Both the position numbers and the translations under genes were made by a program. Below, in pieces: positions 51,489 through 60,300 of a stretch of DNA of 64,000 nucleotides (its first letter is position 1; each line of letters opens with the position of its first letter). The notes beneath the pieces are model-generated. The model worked only from the letters and a program-made list of their open reading frames with translations, had not been told where the DNA came from and did not search any database. Source of the stretch: Prevotella sp. BV3P1 (lineage in GTDB: Bacteria; Bacteroidota; Bacteroidia; Bacteroidales; Bacteroidaceae); the NCBI RefSeq assembly GCF_000479005.1, contig NZ_AWXC01000025.1, forward strand, positions 46,126 to 110,125. Direction: 5' to 3'.

Positions 51489-51496
51489 CAAAGATA
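51489..51496 (-). promoter_or_regulatory. Possible -7 element of the SusC gene
   Basis: CAAAGATA on the plus strand reads TATCTTTG on the minus strand, about 46 bases before the start codon. No matching -33 at the right distance, so this is tentative. Confidence 0.35.
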
Positions 51497-51560
51497 TTTT
51501 CACTTTTCTTAATCGATTATCCTCAAGACATGCTATTCTCTTGTGCCATGATATCGATAA

Positions 51561-52691
51561 TTACTTTGCAATGAGTTTCACCAGTCGCTTATATAGCGTT
51601 TGGTCTGCTGGCTGATCCGACTTGGCTAATTTGTAAAAGGTGTCATTCCCTTGATAGTAGGCGATTTTCAAAGAATTAAACGCACCATTTTTCTCAAATA
51701 CATCCAGATAGTCTCTTAAACGATAGCCCCAATTGTTTTGGGAAGCCAACGCTCTATCATCAAACTCCACTTCAAGGTTCATGCCGTATTTGGCCGCTCT
51801 GTCACAAGTTTCTTGTAACCTACTGTAAGGGTGTTTTTCGTCGAAGAAATAGTTTGGCTGATAATAGGGTACGTTGAATCCCAGGTGTTGCCATTCATTA
51901 TACCCATCAGCATAAAAGTAAGGTATCCAATAAAAGTCATATCCTTTTTTGTCAAGGTATTCAGATACTTGATTCACCAGGTGGCGTGTATTGGTTGCCT
52001 CCTCAGCTAGCCAATAAAACCCAACCAATTCCAATTCGGTTAAGTGGCTGTCCCTAAACAACTGCTCTGCGCGATCAATGTACCACTTGCACGCAGACAA
52101 ACGATCGTTTTGGTCCGTGAAGACCATTTTCTTACCATTAATCTCACCCCAATCAGTTTGGTTAGGGATGGGTTCTGGAATGACCAACACTACTTTCCGT
52201 TTTCCTGCCTTGCTTGCTCCTATTCGTTTTTTGACTGCCTTTGCCTGTTCGTTCAACGCCGCAATGGCATTACCTTTCTTAAAATAGCCACTCAACAACT
52301 TCTCCCATTCTTCTTTCCTCGCTGCTTTTTTCTGATACCCGGAAGCAAATCCACGCCCATGGCCGTCCAATATTTCTAAAAATAAAAATCCATCGAATAG
52401 CCACTTTTCTTTGCCATCAACCTTGCCGGCCAGGTAAGGGTCAAAATGTTCAGCATCCCATAGGAAAGGCCGATGAGCGCCACCACTATATATAAGGACC
52501 ATGTGCTGAGGTACAGCATGGTGAAATACGTTCTTTTCGCGTTCAAATGGCTTGGTTTTGAAACTAATGTTTCTGTCATTCTTGTTGTTTGAAGGATCTG
52601 GTGATGCGCAAGATGTGAGTGTACTTGCAAGTAGCAAAATGATACCTACTGAAAGTAATCTCTTGTTTTTTAATAGAATGTTTGTTTTCAT
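51561..52691 (-). CDS. DUF4855 lipoprotein, candidate glycosidase of the glycan operon
   Basis: A 376-residue lipoprotein (lipobox STLTSCAS). The mature part matches the DUF4855 pattern: HHAVPQHMVLIYSGGAHR, WLFDGFLFLEILDGHGRGF, LVGFYWLAEEATNTRHLV, FYWIPYFYADGYNEW and LEVEFDDRAL. The many aromatic residues and acidic pairs fit a TIM-barrel enzyme. It precedes SusC by 117 bases on the same strand. No other hydrolase is near, so it is the best candidate for the operon's glycan-active enzyme. That role is inferred from context. Confidence 0.78.
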   Translation of the reverse strand: MKTNILLKNKRLLSVGIILLLASTLTSCASPDPSNNKNDRNISFKTKPFEREKNVFHHAVPQHMVLIYSGGAHRPFLWDAEHFDPYLAGKVDGKEKWLFDGFLFLEILDGHGRGFASGYQKKAARKEEWEKLLSGYFKKGNAIAALNEQAKAVKKRIGASKAGKRKVVLVIPEPIPNQTDWGEINGKKMVFTDQNDRLSACKWYIDRAEQLFRDSHLTELELVGFYWLAEEATNTRHLVNQVSEYLDKKGYDFYWIPYFYADGYNEWQHLGFNVPYYQPNYFFDEKHPYSRLQETCDRAAKYGMNLEVEFDDRALASQNNWGYRLRDYLDVFEKNGAFNSLKIAYYQGNDTFYKLAKSDQPADQTLYKRLVKLIAK

Positions 52692-52874
52692 TTTTAATAA
52701 TCTGATTTAAGGATTAAATTTTAACTGTTTATTCGTTAGCAATAGTTGTTCAAGATAATAAAAATATTTATATATTAATGTTATATTATTAATATATATA
52801 GTTATCTTGGTTTTAATATATAATAAAATCTTTTGTTTTTCCTTGGTATATTAATAGTATTATTTTTTATTGTG

Positions 52875-52906
52875 CAAATATAAGTAAATTAAGTGTTTAA
52901 AACAAA
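52875..52906 (-). promoter_or_regulatory. Promoter of the glycan operon
   Basis: On the minus strand TTTG (52906-52903), 20 bases, then TATATTTG (52882-52875). The start of transcription would be near 52868, giving a leader of about 175 bases before the DUF4855 gene. Confidence 0.7.
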
Positions 52907-52968
52907 TAATAAAGTGAATAGTTTTGTTCAATCAATATATTTAACATATTCGGTTTGATTACTCTACA

Positions 52969-52982
52969 TGTTGCAAACCAAC
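52969..52982 (-). repeat. Right arm of the 14-base inverted repeat around the glycan operon
   Basis: TGTTGCAAACCAAC is the exact reverse complement of 44895-44908. It lies about 65 bases upstream of the operon promoter, so the two arms enclose promoter, four genes and terminator (about 8.1 kb). Confidence 0.6.
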
Positions 52983-53108
52983 GAATGCTTGTCGCCTCAT
53001 TGGCGCGACGACCAACTTAGAAAGTTGAACAAAACGTTTCCGATAACGCGGAATGCGCGGTGAACACAAGTTAGCTAACGAATCCTTTTCCATCAATGAT
53101 GATAAACA

Positions 53109-53147
53109 ATGAGAGGAGAATGTCTGCTTGATACATTTTCCTCTCAT
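53109..53147 (-). terminator. Terminator of the DEAD-box helicase gene
   Basis: Arms ATGAGAGGAGAATGT (53109-53123) and ACATTTTCCTCTCAT (53133-53147), with one mismatch, around a nine-base loop. It is about 70 bases after the helicase stop on the minus strand. Confidence 0.65.
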
Positions 53148-53219
53148 CTTCATCATCCTCTGTTCTTCGTCACAATAGATGGTTTGAGGGATGGAATCTC
53201 TTGGGTGTCATCCATTCGG

Positions 53220-54896
53220 TTATTTCTTTCCGAGCGACTTGAGCCATTTCAGTGGTTTCCTGATGATGGCAGACAGGCCGCTCTCGGGTTTGTTCTCGGT
53301 CTTTGCCGGCTCAAACTTTCTTCTTCCTTCGTGTGAGTCTTCGCGCTGCGTATTACGGTTGTTGTTTGGTTTTCTGCGACGCTTATTCTTCGTATTGGCT
53401 TGCGATTGCACCTGTTTGTCGCCTGTTTTGTTGTCGCTCGCTTGTCGTTTGTCATTGCGTTGCTTGTTGCGTTGTGTTCCAGCTCCGTCAGTGTTGTTTT
53501 GCTGTTTACGACTATTGTTGTTGCGCTTGTTGCTCTTTTGGCGATTTTTTGCTGGCTGGTTTTCTGACGTCTTACTGCGTTCTTGCGCTTGCTTTTCGTT
53601 TGTTTGCTCACTTTTGGCATCCACCTCCTTGGGGCGTTGCTCGTTTTTATTGCGGCGCGGCTTGTGCTTGTGAGCCGTTTGGTCACGGTCTTTCCTGCGA
53701 ACCGATTTCGCTGAGGCGCGTTTGCGCTGTGGTTTTCCATCGGCTGTATACTCAGGTGCCTCGCCCAGTTCTTTAGGCAGTTCAACCTTTTCCACCTCTT
53801 TTTCAAGGAACTTTTCTATCTGTTGGAAGTAGTAGATGTCGTCTTTGCTAACCAGCGTGATAGCTGCTCCGTCACGGTCTGCACGAGCTGTACGGCCAAT
53901 GCGGTGCACATAGTCTTCCGCGTCGTGAGGTACGTCGTAATTGATGACCATGGCAATGTCGTCGATGTCAATGCCTCTTGACAAAATATCCGTGGCTACA
54001 AGCACGTCAATCTGTCCACTCTTGAATTGAAACATCACCTCGTCGCGCTGAGCCTGGTCCAAGTCGGAGTGCATCTCGCCACAGTTGATTTTCATGCGTT
54101 GCAGCGCTTGGCTCACTTGCTTCACCTTTTGTTTGGCTCCACAGAAGATGATCACGCGCTTCAAGTCACCTTGTTTGAAGATATTCTTGATGATGCCCAG
54201 CTTCTGAGTCTCGTGACATACGTATGCGGTCTGTTTGATTTTCTCGGCTGGTTTGCTCACCGCCAGTTTCACCTCAACGGGATTTTTAAGCAATGTCCTT
54301 GCCAGCTCGTTAATCTTGTCAGGCATTGTTGCCGAGAACATAATGGTCTGGCATGTTTTCGGCAAGCCCTTGGCAATGGTCATGATATCTTCTGAAAAGC
54401 CCATGTCCAGCATGCGGTCGGCCTCATCCAACACGAAGAAGCTCACTTTGCTCAGGTCTACGTTGCCCAAACTCATGTGACTGATGAAGCGACCCGGCGT
54501 TGCAATCACCACGTCGGCACCCATGCGGAGGCTCTTCAGTTCCTGGTCGTACCGGTTTCCATCGTTTCCGCCATACACGGCCACGCTGCTTACGCCTTGC
54601 AGATAATAGCCAAAGCCTTGCATGGCCTGGTCTATTTGCTGGGCTAGTTCGCGCGTTGGTGACATGATGAGGCAGTTGATGGCGTCTTCTGGGTAATTGC
54701 CACTGTCTATCTTGCTCATGATGGGTAGCAAATAAGCCGCCGTCTTTCCGGTTCCGGTCTGTGCCACACCCAGCACGTCACGTCCTTTGAGTATTTCGGG
54801 GATACACTTTTCTTGTACGGGTGTGCAAGTGTCAAAGCGCATGTCGTATAATGCGTCTAATACATTATTGTTTAATTCTAATTCTTCAAACTTCAT
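53220..54896 (-). CDS. DEAD-box RNA helicase
   Basis: A 558-residue ATP-dependent RNA helicase. The Q-motif (DTCTPVQEKCIP), Walker A AQTGTGKT (45-52), PTRELA, DEAD box (VLDEADRMLDMGF), SAT and HRIGRTARADRDG are all present. The C-terminal 160 or so residues are low-complexity and rich in K, R, N and Q, as in the RhlE/CshA-type enzymes that bind structured RNA or ribosomal precursors. It is a single gene with its own terminator. I see no clear promoter. Confidence 0.95.
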   Translation of the reverse strand: MKFEELELNNNVLDALYDMRFDTCTPVQEKCIPEILKGRDVLGVAQTGTGKTAAYLLPIMSKIDSGNYPEDAINCLIMSPTRELAQQIDQAMQGFGYYLQGVSSVAVYGGNDGNRYDQELKSLRMGADVVIATPGRFISHMSLGNVDLSKVSFFVLDEADRMLDMGFSEDIMTIAKGLPKTCQTIMFSATMPDKINELARTLLKNPVEVKLAVSKPAEKIKQTAYVCHETQKLGIIKNIFKQGDLKRVIIFCGAKQKVKQVSQALQRMKINCGEMHSDLDQAQRDEVMFQFKSGQIDVLVATDILSRGIDIDDIAMVINYDVPHDAEDYVHRIGRTARADRDGAAITLVSKDDIYYFQQIEKFLEKEVEKVELPKELGEAPEYTADGKPQRKRASAKSVRRKDRDQTAHKHKPRRNKNEQRPKEVDAKSEQTNEKQAQERSKTSENQPAKNRQKSNKRNNNSRKQQNNTDGAGTQRNKQRNDKRQASDNKTGDKQVQSQANTKNKRRRKPNNNRNTQREDSHEGRRKFEPAKTENKPESGLSAIIRKPLKWLKSLGKK

Positions 54897-55027
54897 TTTT
54901 TCTGATTTTCAATTTGTCCTTTGTCATTCACATGATTCTTGGTGAATGCAAGACGGTTATTTTCTTTGTGTAGATTCGCCGTGCCAAGGGCTCATGTCGT
55001 GTTATCGATCACTCACTTTTACCCTCA

Positions 55028-56260
55028 TCAATTCGGTGCCTTGCGATAACAGAAGTAGGCCACCATGGCAAAAATAATGTTCGGTATCCACGCAGCCAAG
55101 ATGGGAGGTGCATTGGCGTTGATGGCGAAGGTGGCCGAAACGGTTTGCAGCATGATGTACAAAGAGCTCAGTGCCAGTCCCAGACCGAGGTACAGTCCCA
55201 TGCCTCCTTTGCGTTTCCTGGCCGACAGTGACAGGCCGATGATGGTGAGGATGAACGACGCAAACGATGAGGCGATGCGCTTGTGGTACTCCACTTGATA
55301 CTGCACTACGTTGCCCGATCCGCGGTCCACCTGCTTGGAGATGTAGTCTTTAAGCTCCGCGCTGGTGAACGTCTCTTGCTGTCCCTTAGAGTACACCAAG
55401 TCTGTTGGCTCCATCTGGATGAGGGTGTCAAGGGCGGCTCCGCTGGTGATGTGCTCGCGCAGACCCCTCAGCTGCCTGATCTTCCATCCGGTGACGTTCC
55501 AGTGATACTTGGAGTCGGCGATGGTGTCGTACTGAATCTCCATCGCCGTCATGTGGCTCACCAGCTTCTTGTTCTCAAACTTGTCCAGTGAGAAGCCATA
55601 TCCGTGCTTGGTCTTGTCATCGTAGTGCTGGATGTAGGCAATCACCCCCTTGGCCACTTGCAGCTGAACGTTGTCGGCAGCCGTTTGTTTCTTGCTGTTT
55701 CGGTACAGACTCTCAAAGTTCTGCCGTATCACGGTGCCGTGCGGAATCACGTAAGCACTGAGGTAATAAGACAGTGATGCGATGAGCACGCACGAGAGCA
55801 TGTAGGGCCGCATCAGTCGTTTGAACGAGATACCCGATGCCAACATGGCGATAATCTCCGAGTTGCCAGCCAGTTTGGAGGTGAAGAAGATCACCGCAAT
55901 GAACACAAACAGCGGACTGAACAGGTTGGAGTAGTACGGGATGAAGTTGGCATAATAGTCGAAGATGATGGCTCTTGCCGGCGCATGGTATTCGGTAAAC
56001 TTTGACAAGTTCTCGTTGAAGTCGAACACGATGGCGATGGCAATAATCAGCGCGATAGAGTAGATGTACGTTCCAATGAATTTCCTGATGATGTACCAGT
56101 CTATCCTTCGGATGTACTTGTTTGGGTTCAGAATGCGCAAAAAGCTCAGTTTTCCGCCCAGCCATGCCATCCATGTGATGAGCCATGCAAAGTGCCGTCT
56201 CATCCATCTGCCTGCCTTGAGCAGTCGCCGGTGTTGTCTGCGGGTCTTGAAACTCTTCAT
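55028..56260 (-). CDS. lptG: LptG-type permease (YjgP/YjgQ family)
   Basis: A 410-residue membrane protein of the LptF/LptG family, which move lipopolysaccharide out of the inner membrane with LptB. Six membrane helices frame a beta-jellyroll periplasmic domain (about 190-310: VIAYIQHYDDKTKHGYGFSLDKF). LDWYIIRKF-like DWYIIRKFIGTYIYS is the family start and AGNSEIIAMLASGISFKRL is the conserved coupling region. The first 45 residues are an added basic segment (KTRRQHRRLLKAGRWMRRH), unusual for the family. A later ATG could be the true start. It starts six bases after tgt. Confidence 0.87.
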   Translation of the reverse strand: MKSFKTRRQHRRLLKAGRWMRRHFAWLITWMAWLGGKLSFLRILNPNKYIRRIDWYIIRKFIGTYIYSIALIIAIAIVFDFNENLSKFTEYHAPARAIIFDYYANFIPYYSNLFSPLFVFIAVIFFTSKLAGNSEIIAMLASGISFKRLMRPYMLSCVLIASLSYYLSAYVIPHGTVIRQNFESLYRNSKKQTAADNVQLQVAKGVIAYIQHYDDKTKHGYGFSLDKFENKKLVSHMTAMEIQYDTIADSKYHWNVTGWKIRQLRGLREHITSGAALDTLIQMEPTDLVYSKGQQETFTSAELKDYISKQVDRGSGNVVQYQVEYHKRIASSFASFILTIIGLSLSARKRKGGMGLYLGLGLALSSLYIMLQTVSATFAINANAPPILAAWIPNIIFAMVAYFCYRKAPN

Positions 56261-56266
56261 CTCGTC

Positions 56267-57394
56267 TTAAATTCTTCGTCCTAACTGCTCGATGATGCCC
56301 CGCTTCCATGTGCAGAAGTCACCTTGCTGGATGTGCTGGCGCGCATCGGTCACCAACCTAAGATAAAAAGCCAGATTGTGGATGGACGCTATCTGCAGTG
56401 CCAAATACTCCTGTGCTTTGAACAAATGGTGCAGGTAGGCCTTGGTACAAAGCTGGTCGGTGTCGCATCCGTTAGGGTCAATGGGGGTGAAATCGTTTTC
56501 CCATTTCTTGTTGCGCATGTTCATGGTGCCCTCGTAGGTAAACAGCATGGCGTTGCGTCCGTTGCGGGTAGGCATCACGCAGTCGAACATGTCGACGCCT
56601 CGCTCGATGCCTTCAAGGATGTTCTGTGGCGTGCCCACGCCCATGAGGTAGCGTGGCTTGTCTTTGGGCAGAATGGCGTTCACTACCTCAATCATCTCGT
56701 ACATCACCTCCGTGGGTTCGCCAACGGCCAGGCCACCGATAGCGTTGCCGTCAGCTCCCTTGTCGGCAATGTACTTTGCCGATTCCTCCCGAAGATCCTT
56801 GTACGCAGCTCCCTGCACGATGGGAAACAGACATTGGTCGTAACCATACAGCGGTTGGGTCTCGTTGAACCGCTTGATGCAGCGATCCAGCCAGCGGTGT
56901 GTCATGGCCAAACTTGTCTTGGCGTATTGGTAGTCACAGTCGCCGGGCGGGCATTCGTCAAACGCCATCATGATGTCGGCGCCGATGATGCGCTCGGTGT
57001 CCATCACGCTTTCGGGCGAAAAGAAATGCTTGGAGCCATCAATGTGCGACCTAAATTCGCAACCTTCCTCACGGAGTTTGCGGATACCGGTGAGCGAGAA
57101 CACTTGAAACCCTCCCGAGTCGGTCAGGATGGGGCGATCCCAGCCATTGAACTTGTGTAGTCCTCCTGCGGCCTTCAGTATGTCCAGTCCCGGTCGAAGG
57201 TACAGGTGATATGTGTTGCCCAGAATGATTTGCGCATTGATTTGCTCTTTCAATTCTCTGAAATGCACCGCTTTTACCGTTCCGGCCGTACCCACTGGCA
57301 TGAAGATAGGTGTCTTAATCTGCCCGTGCGCCGTGGTAATCAGGCCTGCCCGTGCATCCGATGATGGGTCTGTATGTTGCAGTTCAAATGTCAT
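56267..57394 (-). CDS. tgt: Queuine tRNA-ribosyltransferase
   Basis: The 375-residue TIM-barrel enzyme that exchanges guanine-34 in GUN-anticodon tRNAs for a queuosine precursor. LTDSGGFQVFS (general acid/base aspartate) and DMFDCVMPTRNGRNA (nucleophile aspartate) are intact. The expected zinc motif CxCxxC before AYLHH is replaced by GCDTDQLC, with five residues between two cysteines, while the downstream SIHNLAFY is present. It lies between lon and lptG, a common order in Bacteroidota. Confidence 0.94.
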   Translation of the reverse strand: MTFELQHTDPSSDARAGLITTAHGQIKTPIFMPVGTAGTVKAVHFRELKEQINAQIILGNTYHLYLRPGLDILKAAGGLHKFNGWDRPILTDSGGFQVFSLTGIRKLREEGCEFRSHIDGSKHFFSPESVMDTERIIGADIMMAFDECPPGDCDYQYAKTSLAMTHRWLDRCIKRFNETQPLYGYDQCLFPIVQGAAYKDLREESAKYIADKGADGNAIGGLAVGEPTEVMYEMIEVVNAILPKDKPRYLMGVGTPQNILEGIERGVDMFDCVMPTRNGRNAMLFTYEGTMNMRNKKWENDFTPIDPNGCDTDQLCTKAYLHHLFKAQEYLALQIASIHNLAFYLRLVTDARQHIQQGDFCTWKRGIIEQLGRRI

Positions 57395-57406
57395 GTTACC
57401 CTCTCT

Positions 57407-59896
57407 TTACAGCAGAACGGTGTGCGGATCGCTGGCGGTCTTGTCGGGAACTTCCTGGATAGTCAGGTCCACAGGATGCTCCACGCGCTCGTTGGTCAGG
57501 GCAAAGTCCCATACCTGCTGCACGTTTTCCACATAGTGAAATTCTACACCTTTGCGGTATTTCTCCGGAATCTCATCAATATCTTTCTTGTTCTCCTTGC
57601 ACATCACGATGTCGGTGATACCCGCGCGCTTGGCCGCCAGTATCTTCTCCTTGATGCCACCCACGGGCAGAACCTTTCCACGGAGGGTGATTTCACCCGT
57701 CATGGCCGTGTTTTTGCGCACCTTGCGCTGTGTGAGCGCCGAGGCAATGGATGTGGCGATGGTGATTCCCGCCGACGGACCGTCCTTCGGTGTGGCTCCT
57801 TCCGGCACGTGGATGTGTATGTTCCACTGCTCAAACAAGCGGTAGTCGATGCCCAGAGCGTCTACATGCGCCTTGACATATTCAAGCGCAATCACGGCCG
57901 ACTCTTTCATTACGTCGCCCAGGTTGCCCGTCAAAGTGAGCTTGCCGGCCTTTCCTTTGCTCAGCGAGGTTTCGATGAAGAGAATTTCTCCGCCCACACT
58001 GGTCCAAGCCAAGCCCGTCACCACGCCGGCATAGTCGTTGCCCTGGTAGATGTCGCGGTAGAAAGGCGGCTTACCAAGCAGCGACTCCAGCTTCTCGGGC
58101 GTGATGTCTGTGTAGGTCAGCTCACCGTCCATGGCCTTGTTGAAAGCCATCTTCCGCAGTGCCTTGTTCACTTGCTTCTCCAGCTGTCGTACGCCACTTT
58201 CGCGGGTATATTGCTCGATAATCTTCTCCAGTGATGTCTTGTTGAACTTGATTTTGGGCTCGTTGGTGTCCAGTCCGGTGTTCTTGAGTTCCCTTGGCAC
58301 CAGATGTCGCTTGGCTATCTCAATCTTTTCTTCTGTGATGTAGCCGCTCACCTCGATAATCTCCATACGATCCAGCAAGGGACGAGGAATGGTGTTGAGG
58401 TCGTTGGCCGTGGCGATGAACATCACATGCGACAAGTCATAGTCTACATCCAGGTAGTTGTCGTGGAAGGCGTTGTTCTGTTCGGGATCCAAAACCTCAA
58501 GCAATGCCGAGGAAGGGTCGCCGTTGATGGTGTTCTGCGTCACCTTGTCGATCTCATCGAGGATGAACACTGGGTTGGAAGAACCCGCCTTCTGCAAGCT
58601 CTTAATGATACGGCCGGGCATGGCACCGATATACGTTCGGCGGTGTCCGCGTATCTCCGATTCGTCGTGAACGCCTCCTAACGAGATACGCACATACTTG
58701 CGTTTCATGGCCGAGGCGATGCTCTTGCCCAGACTGGTCTTGCCCACGCCCGGTGGTCCGTACAGACACAGGATGGGCGACTTGAGGTTACCGCGCAATT
58801 GCAGCACGGCCATGTATTCCAGAATGCGCTCCTTCACCTTTTCCATGCCATAGTGGTCACGGTCCAAAGTGCGCTGGGCGCGCTGCAGGTTGAGATTGTC
58901 GGCCGTGTATTCTCCCCAGGGAAGGTTGACCATGGTTTGCAGGTAATTCAGCTGTACGCTGTACTCCGGACTTTGTGGATTGTACATCTCCAGCTTCTCC
59001 AGCTCTTTGTAAAAGGTGTCCCGCACCTCGGTCGTCCATTTTTTCTTCTTGGCTTTCGCTTCCAAATCACGGCGTTCGGGCGAACCCTCGCCGTTGCCCA
59101 GTTCCTCTTTGATGTTCTTGATTTGCTGTTGCAGGAAGTATTCGCGCTGCTGTTCGTCCAAATCTTCGCGCGTTTTCGTGCGAATCTGCTTCTTCAGTTC
59201 AAGCAGCTGCATCTCCTTGTTCAGCACTTTCAGCGAAATCATGATGCGCTCGTTCATCGAGTTGGCCTCCAACATGCTCATCTTGTCCTCGTTGGTGAAG
59301 GGCAGGTTGGTGCACATGTAGTTGATGCTCAGAATGTTGTTCTGAATATTGTTCAAGGCAAATTGTGCCTCGTCGGCGATATCATCGTTCTCTTTGATGT
59401 ACTCGATGGTTTGCTTGCGAAAGTCCTCTGCGGCCGTTTGGTATTCCTCATCGTTCGGCTCGGGCAGCACCTCTGGGGCAATGGTCGTCAATCCCTGCAA
59501 GAAAGGTTTGGTCTTGGTGACCTTTTCCAACTTGCAGCGTCCCATCGCTTGAATGATGGCCGTGACGTTCTGTCCGTGTCCCGGCATTTCCAGCACGCGC
59601 ACCAGTCGGGCGTATACACCGTATGCGTACAAATCTTTTTGATGCGGTTCTTCCACATCTGCATCTCTTTGGCAGAATATGGCGAATATGGTATTGGGGG
59701 CTTTCTTGGCTTTTTCAATCAGTTTCAGGCTGTTTTCGCGACCAATGAGAATAGGGCAGAGCACGCCGGGAAACATCACCATGTTGCGTGTTGCCAAGAT
59801 GGGCACGTCGCCTTCTGTTTCTACATGAAAGAGATTTGAGATGTCTCCTTCGAAATCGGCAATCATCTGGATAGATGGATTGTTCTTTTTACTCAT
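57407..59896 (-). CDS. lon: ATP-dependent protease Lon
   Basis: The 829-residue cytoplasmic Lon protease. The N-terminal substrate-binding domain covers about 30-230, Walker [10 protein letters not shown] is in the AAA+ module, and the catalytic Ser-Lys dyad is visible in KDGPSAGIT and [12 protein letters not shown]. The frame is open to 59923, but I choose ATG 59896 ([10 protein letters not shown]) because the -7 element TAACTTTG at 59928-59921 overlaps the upstream codons. The acidic tail after the protease domain is short. tgt follows after 12 bases. Confidence 0.95.
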   Translation of the reverse strand: MSKKNNPSIQMIADFEGDISNLFHVETEGDVPILATRNMVMFPGVLCPILIGRENSLKLIEKAKKAPNTIFAIFCQRDADVEEPHQKDLYAYGVYARLVRVLEMPGHGQNVTAIIQAMGRCKLEKVTKTKPFLQGLTTIAPEVLPEPNDEEYQTAAEDFRKQTIEYIKENDDIADEAQFALNNIQNNILSINYMCTNLPFTNEDKMSMLEANSMNERIMISLKVLNKEMQLLELKKQIRTKTREDLDEQQREYFLQQQIKNIKEELGNGEGSPERRDLEAKAKKKKWTTEVRDTFYKELEKLEMYNPQSPEYSVQLNYLQTMVNLPWGEYTADNLNLQRAQRTLDRDHYGMEKVKERILEYMAVLQLRGNLKSPILCLYGPPGVGKTSLGKSIASAMKRKYVRISLGGVHDESEIRGHRRTYIGAMPGRIIKSLQKAGSSNPVFILDEIDKVTQNTINGDPSSALLEVLDPEQNNAFHDNYLDVDYDLSHVMFIATANDLNTIPRPLLDRMEIIEVSGYITEEKIEIAKRHLVPRELKNTGLDTNEPKIKFNKTSLEKIIEQYTRESGVRQLEKQVNKALRKMAFNKAMDGELTYTDITPEKLESLLGKPPFYRDIYQGNDYAGVVTGLAWTSVGGEILFIETSLSKGKAGKLTLTGNLGDVMKESAVIALEYVKAHVDALGIDYRLFEQWNIHIHVPEGATPKDGPSAGITIATSIASALTQRKVRKNTAMTGEITLRGKVLPVGGIKEKILAAKRAGITDIVMCKENKKDIDEIPEKYRKGVEFHYVENVQQVWDFALTNERVEHPVDLTIQEVPDKTASDPHTVLL

Positions 59897-59920
59897 ATTT
59901 GTCTTTTCGTTATCGGTGTG

Positions 59921-59928
59921 CAAAGTTA
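59921..59928 (-). promoter_or_regulatory. -7 element of lon
   Basis: CAAAGTTA on the plus strand reads TAACTTTG on the minus strand, about 25 bases before ATG 59896. It supports that start over the ATG at 59923. Confidence 0.55.
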
Positions 59929-60113
59929 CTACTTTTTATTGACATGAGGGCCTTTGCGCCGCCACATTTTATATTACTCATGTACAATATGTGGTAAAAG
60001 GCAAATATCATGCCAAGTCGTTAGCGGTAGCCCTTACCATCTTGATTTGATGATGAGTTTGAGGGTGTTAAATCAAGCGCATAACATGAACTTTTCAATA
60101 GCATTGAGTTTGC

Positions 60114-60180
60114 CGCCCAAAGTCAAAGAGATTAGGCATCAAAGTCAATGGGTTTGGACGCCAAAGTCAATGAGTTTGGA
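60114..60180 (+). repeat. Three tandem 22-23-base units
   Basis: Units lie at 60114-60136, 60137-60158 and 60159-60180, with core CAAAGTCAATGAGTTTGGA in the last. A further partial unit (CATTGAGTTTG) is at 60102. The same core on the other strand is at 32149-32190, also with a 22-base period. Confidence 0.7.
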
Positions 60181-60288
60181 ATATGTCTGCAGATTGTTGA
60201 TAATCAGTGTGTTATAAGAATGGTGGGCTGTTGAATATTCGACGATGATTTCCAATCACGAGAACTTCTCTTTTTCATCTTTTTTTTG

Positions 60289-60296
60289 TAAATTTG
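60289..60296 (+). promoter_or_regulatory. -7 element directly before trmN6
   Basis: TAAATTTG four bases before the ATG at 60301. If used, transcription would start at or within a few bases of the start codon. Confidence 0.5.
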
Positions 60297-60300
60297 CAGC

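Larger units (their letters stand above)
52692..53219. other. Intergenic stretch of about 530 bases
   Basis: It is very AT-rich from 52700 to 52950, and includes the DUF4855 promoter (52875-52906). It then has the right arm of the 14-base inverted repeat (52969-52982), a GC-richer patch with small hairpins (52985-53060), and the helicase terminator (53109-53147). No gene is evident. Confidence 0.6.
59897..60300. other. Intergenic stretch of about 400 bases
   Basis: It contains the lon -7 element, the tandem repeats at 60114-60180, and the trmN6 -7 element just before 60301. No gene is seen. Confidence 0.6.

Noticed and set aside
52959..53156. Minus-strand open frame of 65 codons near the helicase terminator
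   Set aside because: It starts within the helicase terminator and is read through small hairpins, with no protein-like pattern.
60114..60180. Possible CRISPR array
   Set aside because: The units are directly adjacent with no spacers, only three are present, and no cas gene is in the window.
59954..60217. Open frame of 87 codons before trmN6
   Set aside because: It is largely made of the 22-base tandem repeats and has no coding character.
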